A stretch of 28,684 nt of DNA, taken from contig CAUADW010000018.1 of the NCBI GenBank assembly GCA_958427895.1, positions 1 through 28,684 of the forward strand, in the 5' to 3' direction. Below are positions 6,362 to 13,419 of this stretch, one piece after another. The translations under genes and the position numbers were made by a program. The notes under the pieces are model-generated. The model saw only the letters and a program-made list of their open reading frames with translations, ran no database searches and was not told where the DNA came from. Within the stretch, counting starts at the first letter, position 1. Each line of letters starts with the position of its first letter. Source of the DNA: an uncultured Collinsella sp. GTDB taxonomy: Bacteria; Actinomycetota; Coriobacteriia; Coriobacteriales; Coriobacteriaceae.

Positions 6362-8377
6362 CTACATCACCTCCGCGTGAGGGGTCAAACCATTTGCCTT
6401 GAGCACCTCGTCGGGGAGCTCGGAATAGAAGTGCTCGGTGCCGGGCACGCGCTTGAAGACCGGACGGGTGTCCAGGCCAATACGCGGATGGCTCGAGCGG
6501 GGCGCGAAGCGATCGCCCTTGGGGAAATCGCGCGGACTCGGAACGGCGCCGGGCACCTGGTGCAGGCGGCCCGAACCGCTCTCGATGGACAGAACGGAAC
6601 CCAGAAGACCGCGGGTGTACTCGTGGATCGGGTTAGTGAGCAGCTCCTTGGTGGGTGCCTGCTCGATAACCTGGCCAGCGTACATAACCGTGATGTTGTG
6701 GGCGACCTCGGCGACCAGCGCCAGGTCGTGCGAAACGAAGATCATGGCAAAGCCGAGCTTGGCCTGAAGATCGTTGAGCAGCTTGATGACCTGCTTCTGG
6801 ACGGTAACGTCCAGAGCGGTCGTGGGTTCGTCGCAGATGACCAGCTTGGGGTCGCGGGTAAGGGCCATAGCGATCAGGACACGCTGACGCTGGCCGCCGG
6901 AAAGCTCGTGCGGATAGCTCTCGAGCGTGCGCTTGGGATCGAGGCCGACGAGCTCCAGGAGCTCCTCGGCGCTGCGGGTTCCGCCGCGCTTGGTGAGCTG
7001 CTTCATCTGGGCAGAGATGAGCATGGAGGGGTTGAGCGAGGACAGGGCGTCCTGATAGACCATAGCGATATCGGTACCGCGCAGGCCGAACCACTCCTTC
7101 TTGCTCATCTTGAGCAGGTCACGGCCCTCCCAGAGGACCTCGCCGGAAAGGTGCTCGTCATCGTCGGTCAGGCCCATGATGGCCAGCGTGGTGATGGACT
7201 TACCGCAACCGGACTCGCCCACCAGGCCCATGGTCTGACCAGGACGGACGTCAAAGTTGACATGGTCGACGACGTTGATATCACCGTGATGCTCAAACTG
7301 GATGCAGAAGTCACGGACCGAGAGAATCGGTTCAACAGACTCGTCGGGCACATGGCGATCGTCACGCTTGAGCTCGACATCGCGCAGGGCGCCAAGGCGA
7401 GCGGAGAGGGACTGGGCCTGCTCCTTGTAGGCTCGAACGGGGTCGGAGACCAGCAGGTCGGCCTCGCGACGCTTGGAGGAATCGGTGGGATCCAGGGCGG
7501 CGGAGGGAGCAGCGGCCATGGCGTCGGTAATGCCCTCGGAGAGGATGTTGAGCGCCAGGCAGGTGATCATGATGGCCAGGCCCGGGAACAGTGCCTGCCA
7601 CCAACGGCCGGCGAGCACGCCGCCGCGGGCGTCGGCGAGGATGTTGCCCCAGGTAGCGGTGGGCTCCTGGATACCAGCGCCGATGAAGGTCAGCGAGGCC
7701 TCGAAGATGATGGCGTCGGCGACCAGGGTAACGGTGAAGACCATGATCGGGGCGATGCAGTTACGCAGAACATGCTTGATCAAAATCCACGGAGCCTTGG
7801 CGCCGGAAACGATGACCGCGCGGACATAGTCCTCGCCGTACTCGGACACGATGTTGGCGCGCACGATACGGGCAATCTGCGGAGTGTACATAAAGCCGAT
7901 GGCGAAGATAATCGACGGCACGGAGTTGCCCAGGATGGAGACAAAGACGGCCGCGAGGGCGATGCCCGGGATGGACATGATGATGTCCAGGATACGCATG
8001 ATCGTCTCGGAGACGGCCTTGCGCGAAACCGCTGCAAGGGCGCCCACGACCGAGCCGCAGACCAGAGCCATGGCGGTGGCGCCAAAGCCGATAATCAGCG
8101 AGTAACGACCACCGTAGAGCATACGCGACAGAATGTCGCGACCCTTATCGTCGGTACCGAAGATAAATCCGTTGCCGGGAGCCTGGCGAGCCGTAAAGAT
8201 CTCGACCGGGCTATAGGGGGCAAGAAGGGGCGCCAGAATCGCAGTCAGGGCGACCAGCACCAGCACGACGGCGGCAATCTTAGAAGACAACGTCATCTTC
8301 TTCCAGCCACCGAGCTTGAGCCCCTTGGAGGCAGCCTTCTCGAGCTGCTCGGTTTGCTTCTCTCGAATCTTTACCAT
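6362..8377 (-). CDS. Fused ABC permease-ATPase (DppC/OppC-like plus DppD/OppD-like)
   Basis: A 671-residue fusion. Residues 1-290 form a DppC/OppC-type permease: one N-terminal membrane segment (about 34-54), FGTDDKGRDILSRMLYGGRYSL (73-94), further helices, and the EAA-like loop DYVRAVIVSGAKAPWIL (183-199). After a charged linker (about 290-345), residues 350-600 form an ATPase with Walker A GESGCGKS (387-394), signature LSGGQ (492-496), Walker B LVICDE (512-517), His550 and the peptide-importer tail NPIHEYTRG. The usual C-terminal cysteine pattern of DppD/OppD is lost (RFAPRSSHP). As I recall, the C. glutamicum sialic-acid importer also contains a fused permease-ATPase, so the architecture fits. 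Its stop abuts the next ATG, and the upstream permease ends 3 nt before its start. Confidence 0.93.
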   Translation of the reverse strand: MVKIREKQTEQLEKAASKGLKLGGWKKMTLSSKIAAVVLVLVALTAILAPLLAPYSPVEIFTARQAPGNGFIFGTDDKGRDILSRMLYGGRYSLIIGFGATAMALVCGSVVGALAAVSRKAVSETIMRILDIIMSIPGIALAAVFVSILGNSVPSIIFAIGFMYTPQIARIVRANIVSEYGEDYVRAVIVSGAKAPWILIKHVLRNCIAPIMVFTVTLVADAIIFEASLTFIGAGIQEPTATWGNILADARGGVLAGRWWQALFPGLAIMITCLALNILSEGITDAMAAAPSAALDPTDSSKRREADLLVSDPVRAYKEQAQSLSARLGALRDVELKRDDRHVPDESVEPILSVRDFCIQFEHHGDINVVDHVNFDVRPGQTMGLVGESGCGKSITTLAIMGLTDDDEHLSGEVLWEGRDLLKMSKKEWFGLRGTDIAMVYQDALSSLNPSMLISAQMKQLTKRGGTRSAEELLELVGLDPKRTLESYPHELSGGQRQRVLIAMALTRDPKLVICDEPTTALDVTVQKQVIKLLNDLQAKLGFAMIFVSHDLALVAEVAHNITVMYAGQVIEQAPTKELLTNPIHEYTRGLLGSVLSIESGSGRLHQVPGAVPSPRDFPKGDRFAPRSSHPRIGLDTRPVFKRVPGTEHFYSELPDEVLKANGLTPHAEVM

Positions 8378-8380
8378 AAT

Positions 8381-9337
8381 CTACACCGTCCTGATGCGCG
8401 GGTTGATGAGCAGGTAGAGCATGTCAACCACGATGTTGATGATGATGAAGGCGAGAGCAACGACGATAACGACGCCCTGAACCAGGTTCGCCTCGTTGCC
8501 CTGAACGCCCTGCAGAATCGCAGTGCCCATGCCGGGGAGGTTGAAGATAACCTCGATGACGACGGCGCCGCCCATGAGGTAACCGATCTTAAGACCGAGG
8601 GTGGTGACCGGGGTGATCAGCGCATTGCGAAGAACGTTGATGCCGACGACGACCTTCTCGGGAACGCCGGCGCCGCGAGCCATACGGACATAATCCTTGT
8701 CGAGCTCCTCGACCATGGCGGTACGCACGATACGAGTCATCTGGCCCGTCAGCGGAAATGCCAAGGCGATAGCGGGCATGATCATACGTCCCAGATAGCC
8801 AACCGGATTCGTGGTGAAGTGAGGCAGAGCACCCGATGCCGGGAGCACCTTAAGGTAGGAAGAGAACAGCAGGATCAACAGAACGGCAAGCCAGAACGAC
8901 GGGGTTGCCAAGCCGGCGATGGAAAAGACGCGGATCACTTGGTCCGGCCATTTGTCGCGATACAGTGCCGCGATGACGCCGAGCAAAAACGAAACGACCG
9001 CACCGATGGCAAGACCGATAAAGGTCAGCTGCATCGTGACGGGCAGGGCCGTGGAGATGCGCTTGGCAACGGAGTTGCGAGCAGCACCATAGGTGCCCAT
9101 GTCGCCATGGATCAAATCGCCCATATAGCGCACGTAGCGCACGGGCCAGGGGTCGTCCAGACCATACTTCTCATGGTACTCGGCAACCGCCTCGGGCGAG
9201 GCACCGTCACCCAACGCCGTGTAGGCGGGGTCGGTCTTGGAGAACGACATAAGGAAGAACACCAGGACGGTGACGCCCAATGCCATGATCGGCAGCGCCA
9301 CAAGACGCCTTCCAATCAAACGTAGCAAGTTGTTCAC
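8381..9337 (-). CDS. ABC transporter permease, DppB/OppB type
   Basis: A 318-residue membrane protein of the DppB/OppB family, the second permease half of the importer. It starts with the family hallmark RLIGRRLVALPIMALGVTVLVFF (first membrane segment, about residues 5-30), has the extracytoplasmic loop with KYGLDDPWPVRYVRYMGDLIHGDMG, five further helices, the EAA loop DYVRMARGAGVP and the closing LLINPRIRTV typical of DppB. The GTG at 9337 was chosen because AAAGGGGAG lies 5 nt upstream; a TTG at 9370 is in frame but has no support. It is separated from the binding-protein gene by 157 nt with two hairpins and is tightly followed by the fused permease-ATPase. Confidence 0.92.
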   Translation of the reverse strand: MNNLLRLIGRRLVALPIMALGVTVLVFFLMSFSKTDPAYTALGDGASPEAVAEYHEKYGLDDPWPVRYVRYMGDLIHGDMGTYGAARNSVAKRISTALPVTMQLTFIGLAIGAVVSFLLGVIAALYRDKWPDQVIRVFSIAGLATPSFWLAVLLILLFSSYLKVLPASGALPHFTTNPVGYLGRMIMPAIALAFPLTGQMTRIVRTAMVEELDKDYVRMARGAGVPEKVVVGINVLRNALITPVTTLGLKIGYLMGGAVVIEVIFNLPGMGTAILQGVQGNEANLVQGVVIVVALAFIIINIVVDMLYLLINPRIRTV

Positions 9338-9377
9338 GTTCTCTCCCCTTTCTTTTGTCGGTAGGACCAACTGGTAT

Positions 9378-9395
9378 ATGAGTACGGGTACTCAT
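9378..9395 (-). other. Short perfect hairpin after the binding-protein gene
   Basis: The arms atgagtac (9378-9385) and gtactcat (9388-9395) are perfect over 8 bp with only GG between them, so as RNA the closing pairs must open; as DNA it is a near-palindrome that could bind a dimeric protein. It lies 41 nt above the permease GTG and next to the longer hairpin at 9401-9430. Confidence 0.4.
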
Positions 9396-9400
9396 TACAA

Positions 9401-9430
9401 GACCCGAGCGACATCGTTGCCGCCCGGGTC
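9401..9430 (-). terminator. Attenuator-like hairpin between the binding-protein and permease genes
   Basis: Positions 9401-9413 pair with 9418-9430 over 13 positions with two A-C mismatches and a TCGT loop; the outer gacccg/cgggtc is perfect. On the minus strand the stem is followed by TTGTAATG, a poor T-run, while the plus side has TTTGTTTC. Partial termination here would give more binding protein than permease, as is common in ABC operons. Confidence 0.55.
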
Positions 9431-9494
9431 TTTGTTTCAACTATGAGGATACGGCCCCAATGACCGACATCCTGCATACAGACTCAAGCGAGTC

Positions 9495-11108
9495 TTACGC
9501 CTTGACGGTCGCAACGCCCCTGAAGGACATGCTCGTCGTGCCGATGCCCTTGAAGCCATCGAGGGCCTCGCCGTTGGGCGCAGTGGACGGATCGTCCCAG
9601 GAAGCGGAGACGGTCTTGACGTGGACAACGGGGTACAGAACGGCGTTGTCGGCAATGATGTCGAAGCACTCGTTCCACTTCTTCTGCTGCTCGTCGCCCT
9701 CGGCGGCAAGAGCCTCGTCCATGAGACTGTGGAGCTTCTGCCACTCAGCGGACTCCTTCCACGGGCAACGGGTCTGCATCCAGACGTTGTCGCCGTACCA
9801 CCAGTTGAGCAGCAGGTCGGGGTCGGCGCCGAAGCAGGAAGGATCGCCAGGGGCAAGGAGGATATCGTAGGCCTCGCCGCCGTCGATGGCAGCGTAGGTG
9901 GCCGGCGAGGTATCGGTCTGGATGGTCACATCGAAGCCGAGAGCGTCGAGGTCGTTCTTGACCTGGGCGGCCATGCCCTTAATCTGCTCGTTGTCGGTGG
10001 TGCGCAGGGTGATGGCACCCGGGGTGATGCCAGACTCCTCGATGAGCTTCTTAGCCTTCTTGGCGTCGGTCTTGTACACCGTGGAAGCCTCATGATAGTT
10101 GGTGAAGCTCTTGGGCAGGTAGCAGCTGGCAGCGGTGGCAAGGCCGGCGAAGGTGTTGCTGACCATCTTCTCGGTGTCGAGCGCATACATGACAGCCTGA
10201 CGGACCTTGACGTTGTTCCAAGGCTCCTTGGCGACGTTGAACATGATGAAGCGGGTGCCGAAACCCTGAACGTTATCGATCTTGCAGCCGGCGCTCTCAA
10301 GCTGGTCGACGGCGTCAGCGGTAACGAGCTCCATAACGAGCGTGGAGCCCTCCTGCTGAGCGGTAACGCGAGCGGTGGGGTCGGTCAGGATGCTGTACTG
10401 GATCTTCTTATCCTCGGCAGCATACTCACCGTTGTACTCAGGATTGGGAACCAGGGTAATCTCGGTATCGGAGATAGAGTCGTACATCCAGGGGCCGGAG
10501 CCGATCGGCTGCTTGGCGCGATCCTCCTCGGTCTGAGTGGCCGGGGTAACGCGGACGATGGCCAGACGATCCTTGAGCAGGGAGAAGTTGGGGACCTTGG
10601 TCTTGACCGTCACGGTGCTGGCGTCCTTGGCCTCGATGGACTCGAAGGGCTGGAAGAACGGAGCATAGGTAGCGGAAGCGGCGCAAGCGGTGTAGGAGGC
10701 AACGACATCGTCAGCGGTGACCTCGGTGCCATCGGAGAACTTGGCGCCCTTGCGGATGGTGACCTCGAAAGTGGTGTCGTCCACGGACTTAGGATCGTCG
10801 GTGGCGAGCTCGTTGAAGGTGCTGTAGTCGTGGTAATCGATGCCGTAGAGGCCCTCGACGACGTGCCAGTTAGCACCCAGGCCCACAGCGGAGCCGGTGC
10901 TGGCGGGATCGAAGCTGGACGGAGCGTAAGCGGAACCAGCGGTGATCACGCCGCCGCCACGGTTAGCGGAATCGGTGGAACCGGAAGCGGAACCCTCGTC
11001 GTTAGAGCTGCCACCGCAGCCGGTGAGACCAAGCCCTGCGACAGCAGCGACGCTGCCGGTGAGGCCGAGGAACGAACGCCTGGACATACCCTTGTTGATG
11101 ATGGCCAT
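9495..11108 (-). CDS. ABC transporter substrate-binding lipoprotein (SBP_bac_5 family), Tat-type signal
   Basis: A 537-residue cluster C solute-binding protein of the DppA/OppA class, the presumed sialic-acid receptor on the cell surface. The N-terminus reads MSRRSFLGLTGS, a twin-arginine motif, then a hydrophobic stretch and lipobox LTGC with the lipidated Cys31, followed by a flexible Gly/Ser/Asp linker. Family features include FDPASTG near 65, FSDGTEVTADDVVASY (about 128-143), NPEYNGEY and the C-terminal VLYPVVHVKTVSAS. The ATG at 11108 has GGAG 5 nt upstream. It is the first gene of the operon, behind the operator region. Alternative substrates (peptides, other sugars) cannot be excluded from sequence; the downstream nan genes make sialic acid, or a sialylated derivative, the best guess. 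Confidence 0.92.
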   Translation of the reverse strand: MAIINKGMSRRSFLGLTGSVAAVAGLGLTGCGGSSNDEGSASGSTDSANRGGGVITAGSAYAPSSFDPASTGSAVGLGANWHVVEGLYGIDYHDYSTFNELATDDPKSVDDTTFEVTIRKGAKFSDGTEVTADDVVASYTACAASATYAPFFQPFESIEAKDASTVTVKTKVPNFSLLKDRLAIVRVTPATQTEEDRAKQPIGSGPWMYDSISDTEITLVPNPEYNGEYAAEDKKIQYSILTDPTARVTAQQEGSTLVMELVTADAVDQLESAGCKIDNVQGFGTRFIMFNVAKEPWNNVKVRQAVMYALDTEKMVSNTFAGLATAASCYLPKSFTNYHEASTVYKTDAKKAKKLIEESGITPGAITLRTTDNEQIKGMAAQVKNDLDALGFDVTIQTDTSPATYAAIDGGEAYDILLAPGDPSCFGADPDLLLNWWYGDNVWMQTRCPWKESAEWQKLHSLMDEALAAEGDEQQKKWNECFDIIADNAVLYPVVHVKTVSASWDDPSTAPNGEALDGFKGIGTTSMSFRGVATVKA

Positions 11109-11177
11109 GTCTTCTCCTATCAATAGAGAATCTTACTCGGGAGCATCTAGACTTGCCCCCGCGCAACTTGCGGACGA

Positions 11178-11205
11178 TATATACCTTACCTACCGACGAA
11201 CCCAA
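11178..11205 (-). promoter_or_regulatory. Candidate proximal promoter of the nan operon with GGTA direct repeats
   Basis: The minus strand shows TTGGGT (11200-11205), 16 nt, then TATATA (11178-11183), giving a leader of about 65 nt. Three GGTA units in direct orientation (minus strand; plus-strand tacc at 11182, 11187 and 11191) overlap the spacer. E. coli NanR binds tandem GGTATA repeats, so these may be an operator; this is inference. Confidence 0.35.
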
Positions 11206-11244
11206 CTGAGGTGCCGCGCTCGGCGACCGATACATACATACGCT

Positions 11245-11267
11245 TGAACGGTATTTACTACCGTTCA
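11245..11267. promoter_or_regulatory. Probable operator: 9-bp inverted repeat overlapping the -10 region
   Basis: The arms tgaacggta (11245-11253) and taccgttca (11259-11267) are perfect inverted copies with a 5-bp spacer, a form typical of a dimeric transcription factor site. It covers the candidate -10 box (11255-11260) of the promoter described next, so binding should repress. No regulator gene is present in the window. Confidence 0.65.
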
Positions 11268-11283
11268 CCGAATTCGTTGACAA
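11255..11283 (-). promoter_or_regulatory. Candidate distal promoter of the nan operon
   Basis: The minus strand shows TTGTCA (11278-11283, 5 of 6), a 17-nt spacer, then TAGTAA (11255-11260, only 3 of 6). The good -35, ideal spacing and overlap with the inverted repeat make it plausible. Transcription from here would give a leader of about 140 nt. Confidence 0.4.
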
Positions 11284-11472
11284 ACGATTCGCCAGACAGT
11301 ATGTATCGGCGAGGTGAGATATCAGTCTTCGTCAACCCGCAGGATAGCAGGGTTTTCGCTTGGGTTAGTCAAACGTTTTAGCGTTAATAAAACCCGAAAC
11401 CAGCAGGCAATCATGGCGAAATAAATGGTTGAAAATCGCGCAATCATGTATATCAGTTGTTTAGGCTCGTGT

Positions 11473-13419
11473 TTAGCTATCGGAATGGCCAGCCGCCGCC
11501 TCGGCGCGCTCGGCATTCCACGCAACGAGCGCCTCGTGGACCGCCTTGGCAACATCGGCAGGTATGCCGCGAACTTCCGCGATCTCTTGCTCGCTCGCCG
11601 CGCGCAAACGCTTCATCGAGCCAAAATGGCGCATAAGGGCACGTTTTCTGGTGGGTCCCACGCCTGGAACGTCATCGAGTACCGAAACTGTCATGGCTTT
11701 ATCACGCAACTCACGATGGAATGTGATTGCAAAACGGTGCGATTCATCGCGCACCTGTTTAATTAGATAGAGCGAAGCAGACCCGGTCGGCAGCACGACG
11801 GGAGTCTCGTCCCAAGGCACGAAAACCTCCTCATCGGCCTTTGCCAAGCCACAAACTGGTATATCGAGCCCAAGAGCTTCAAGTTGCTTGATCGCAGCGG
11901 TCAATTGCGGCTTACCGCCATCGACAACGAGCAAATCGGGGCGCGATCCAAAGCGCTCGTCGGCCATGCGCTCGGGAGCATAGCGTCGTCCCAAAACCTC
12001 GGACATCGACACGAAGTCGTTTGCCTCGTCCAATTCGGCCTGAATTTTAAAACGACGGTACTGGCTCTTGTCGGCGCGCCCGTTGGTAAACACCACCATC
12101 GAGGCGACGGTAAAGGTTCCGTGCAGCGTCGAGATATCGAAGCACTCGATACGCATCGGCGGCGCCGGCAGCGCCAGCGCGCTTTCGAGCTCCAGGAGCG
12201 CTTGATTGGTGCGGTCGTCAGCGTACCCCGTTCGCATCATGTAGCGCATGAGGGCATGGCGCGCATTTTTGGATGCCATATCGAGCAAACGGTGCTTTTC
12301 GCCACGCTGCGGCCTATGGAGATGGCAGGAACGCTCGCGCTTGCCTGCAAGCCACTCCCCCAGCGCCTCCGCATCCTCAAGCTCGACAGAGAGGTTTATC
12401 TCAGCTGGAATATCAGCCGTCTCGTCGTAATAGCGCTTAAGAAAGCCCGACTGGAGCTCTTCCTCGTCAACATCAAGACCCTTGTCAAGAATGAACTCGC
12501 AGGTGCGAACTGTTCGGCCCTCACGCACGACAAAGACGCAAGCGGCAGAGATGGTCTCCTCGCGATAGAAACCGATGACATCGATATCGACACTGGAGGG
12601 AAAAACGACTTGCTGACGGTCGTCCAGACCCCTGATGACCTCCAAACGACGCTTGACGCGTGCCGCGCGCTCAAAATCGAGTGCCTCGGCGGCATCCGCC
12701 ATCTCGGAAGTCAGCTCGTCGACGACATCCTTGCGATGGCCCGACAAAAAGCGCTCGACACGCTTGACGTTCTTGGCATAGTCTGCCGGGGAAATCGCGC
12801 CGACACACGCACCCGGCCCGCGCCCGACATGGTAGTCGAAGCAGGGACGCCCGTTTTGTGCGCAAATCATATTGACGATGTCTTCCTCGCCCTTGTGGGA
12901 CTCGATGATACGGCGACAACGACGCCACTCCGCACAGGATGCAGAGCAGATGGGGATAACCTTGCGCAGCGTATCTATCGTCTCACGTGCCGCACGGCTA
13001 TCGGTATAGGGTCCAAAATAGCGCGTTCCCGGCTTATGACGCTCACGCGTGTATTTGATAGCGGGATACAGGTCGCCCTTTGTAATGGCGATAAAGGGGT
13101 AGCTCTTGTCATCCTTGAGGTCGACGTTAAAGTACGGATGGTACTGGCCGATCAGGTTGCGCTCGAGTACAAGCGCCTCATGCTCGGTTTCGACAACGAT
13201 GTAGTCAAAGCTCGCAACCAATTGCATCATGAGCGGTATTTTTTGGCGCTCATCCTGCAGCGTCACGTACTGGCGCATACGGGAACGCAGGTTTTTCGCC
13301 TTGCCAACGTAGATGACATCGCCCTTGGCATCCTTCCAAAGGTAGCATCCGGGCTGCGTGGGAACGCGCGAAACCTGCTCGGCGAGTGTTGGAATGTTGT
13401 CGTGACCGGCCACACGCAC
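11473..13419 (-). CDS. uvrC: Excinuclease ABC subunit C with an unusual cysteine region
   Basis: The nuclease subunit of nucleotide excision repair, 648 residues. In order: the GIY-YIG domain (PGCYLWKDAKGDVIYVGKAK, 23-42), a cysteine region (158-205), the UVR motif contacting UvrB (about 237-265), the RNase H-like nuclease (IECFDISTLHGT, then LLVVDGGKPQL) and tandem helix-hairpin-helix motifs at the end (VPGVGPTRKRALMRHFGS). The classical iron-sulfur pattern (C, then RPC-x7-C-x3-C) is changed: Gly201 sits where the third cysteine is expected, and an insertion of about 23 residues adds Cys162, Cys168 and Cys186. The start is a GTG at 13419 directly after the murJ stop; a GTG two codons later is possible. 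It is the last gene of ebsC-murJ-uvrC. Confidence 0.97.
   Translation of the reverse strand: MRVAGHDNIPTLAEQVSRVPTQPGCYLWKDAKGDVIYVGKAKNLRSRMRQYVTLQDERQKIPLMMQLVASFDYIVVETEHEALVLERNLIGQYHPYFNVDLKDDKSYPFIAITKGDLYPAIKYTRERHKPGTRYFGPYTDSRAARETIDTLRKVIPICSASCAEWRRCRRIIESHKGEEDIVNMICAQNGRPCFDYHVGRGPGACVGAISPADYAKNVKRVERFLSGHRKDVVDELTSEMADAAEALDFERAARVKRRLEVIRGLDDRQQVVFPSSVDIDVIGFYREETISAACVFVVREGRTVRTCEFILDKGLDVDEEELQSGFLKRYYDETADIPAEINLSVELEDAEALGEWLAGKRERSCHLHRPQRGEKHRLLDMASKNARHALMRYMMRTGYADDRTNQALLELESALALPAPPMRIECFDISTLHGTFTVASMVVFTNGRADKSQYRRFKIQAELDEANDFVSMSEVLGRRYAPERMADERFGSRPDLLVVDGGKPQLTAAIKQLEALGLDIPVCGLAKADEEVFVPWDETPVVLPTGSASLYLIKQVRDESHRFAITFHRELRDKAMTVSVLDDVPGVGPTRKRALMRHFGSMKRLRAASEQEIAEVRGIPADVAKAVHEALVAWNAERAEAAAGHSDS

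Larger units (their letters stand above)
11227..11309. promoter_or_regulatory. Widely spaced 11-bp inverted repeat around the nan promoter
   Basis: The arms ccgatacatac (11227-11237) and gtatgtatcgg (11299-11309) are perfect inverted copies 61 bp apart. They bracket the inner operator at 11245-11267 and the promoter at 11255-11283. The spacing is too long for one simple protein site, so two sites bridged by a looped complex, or a long-range RNA stem, are the options. Confidence 0.5.
11109..11472. other. 364-nt control region upstream of the nan operon
   Basis: There is no convincing gene between the uvrC stop and the binding-protein start. The half near the operon is rich in dyads and promoter-like boxes, listed separately. 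The half near uvrC (about 11310-11472) is AT-rich compared with the surroundings; I see only short imperfect stems such as aaccc/gggtt (11334-11354) and no clear minus-strand terminator for uvrC. Confidence 0.6.

Noticed and set aside
5312..9325. A very long plus-strand open frame (over 1,300 codons) opposite the ABC transporter genes
   Set aside because: It is antisense to four clear genes. Its protein is dominated by His, Asp, Gly, Gln and Arg with no domain or hydrophobic order, as expected from the complement of GC-rich coding DNA. It has no ribosome binding site.
11425..11766. Plus-strand open frame across the uvrC end and the nan control region
   Set aside because: Mostly antisense to uvrC; no ribosome site and no recognisable sequence.
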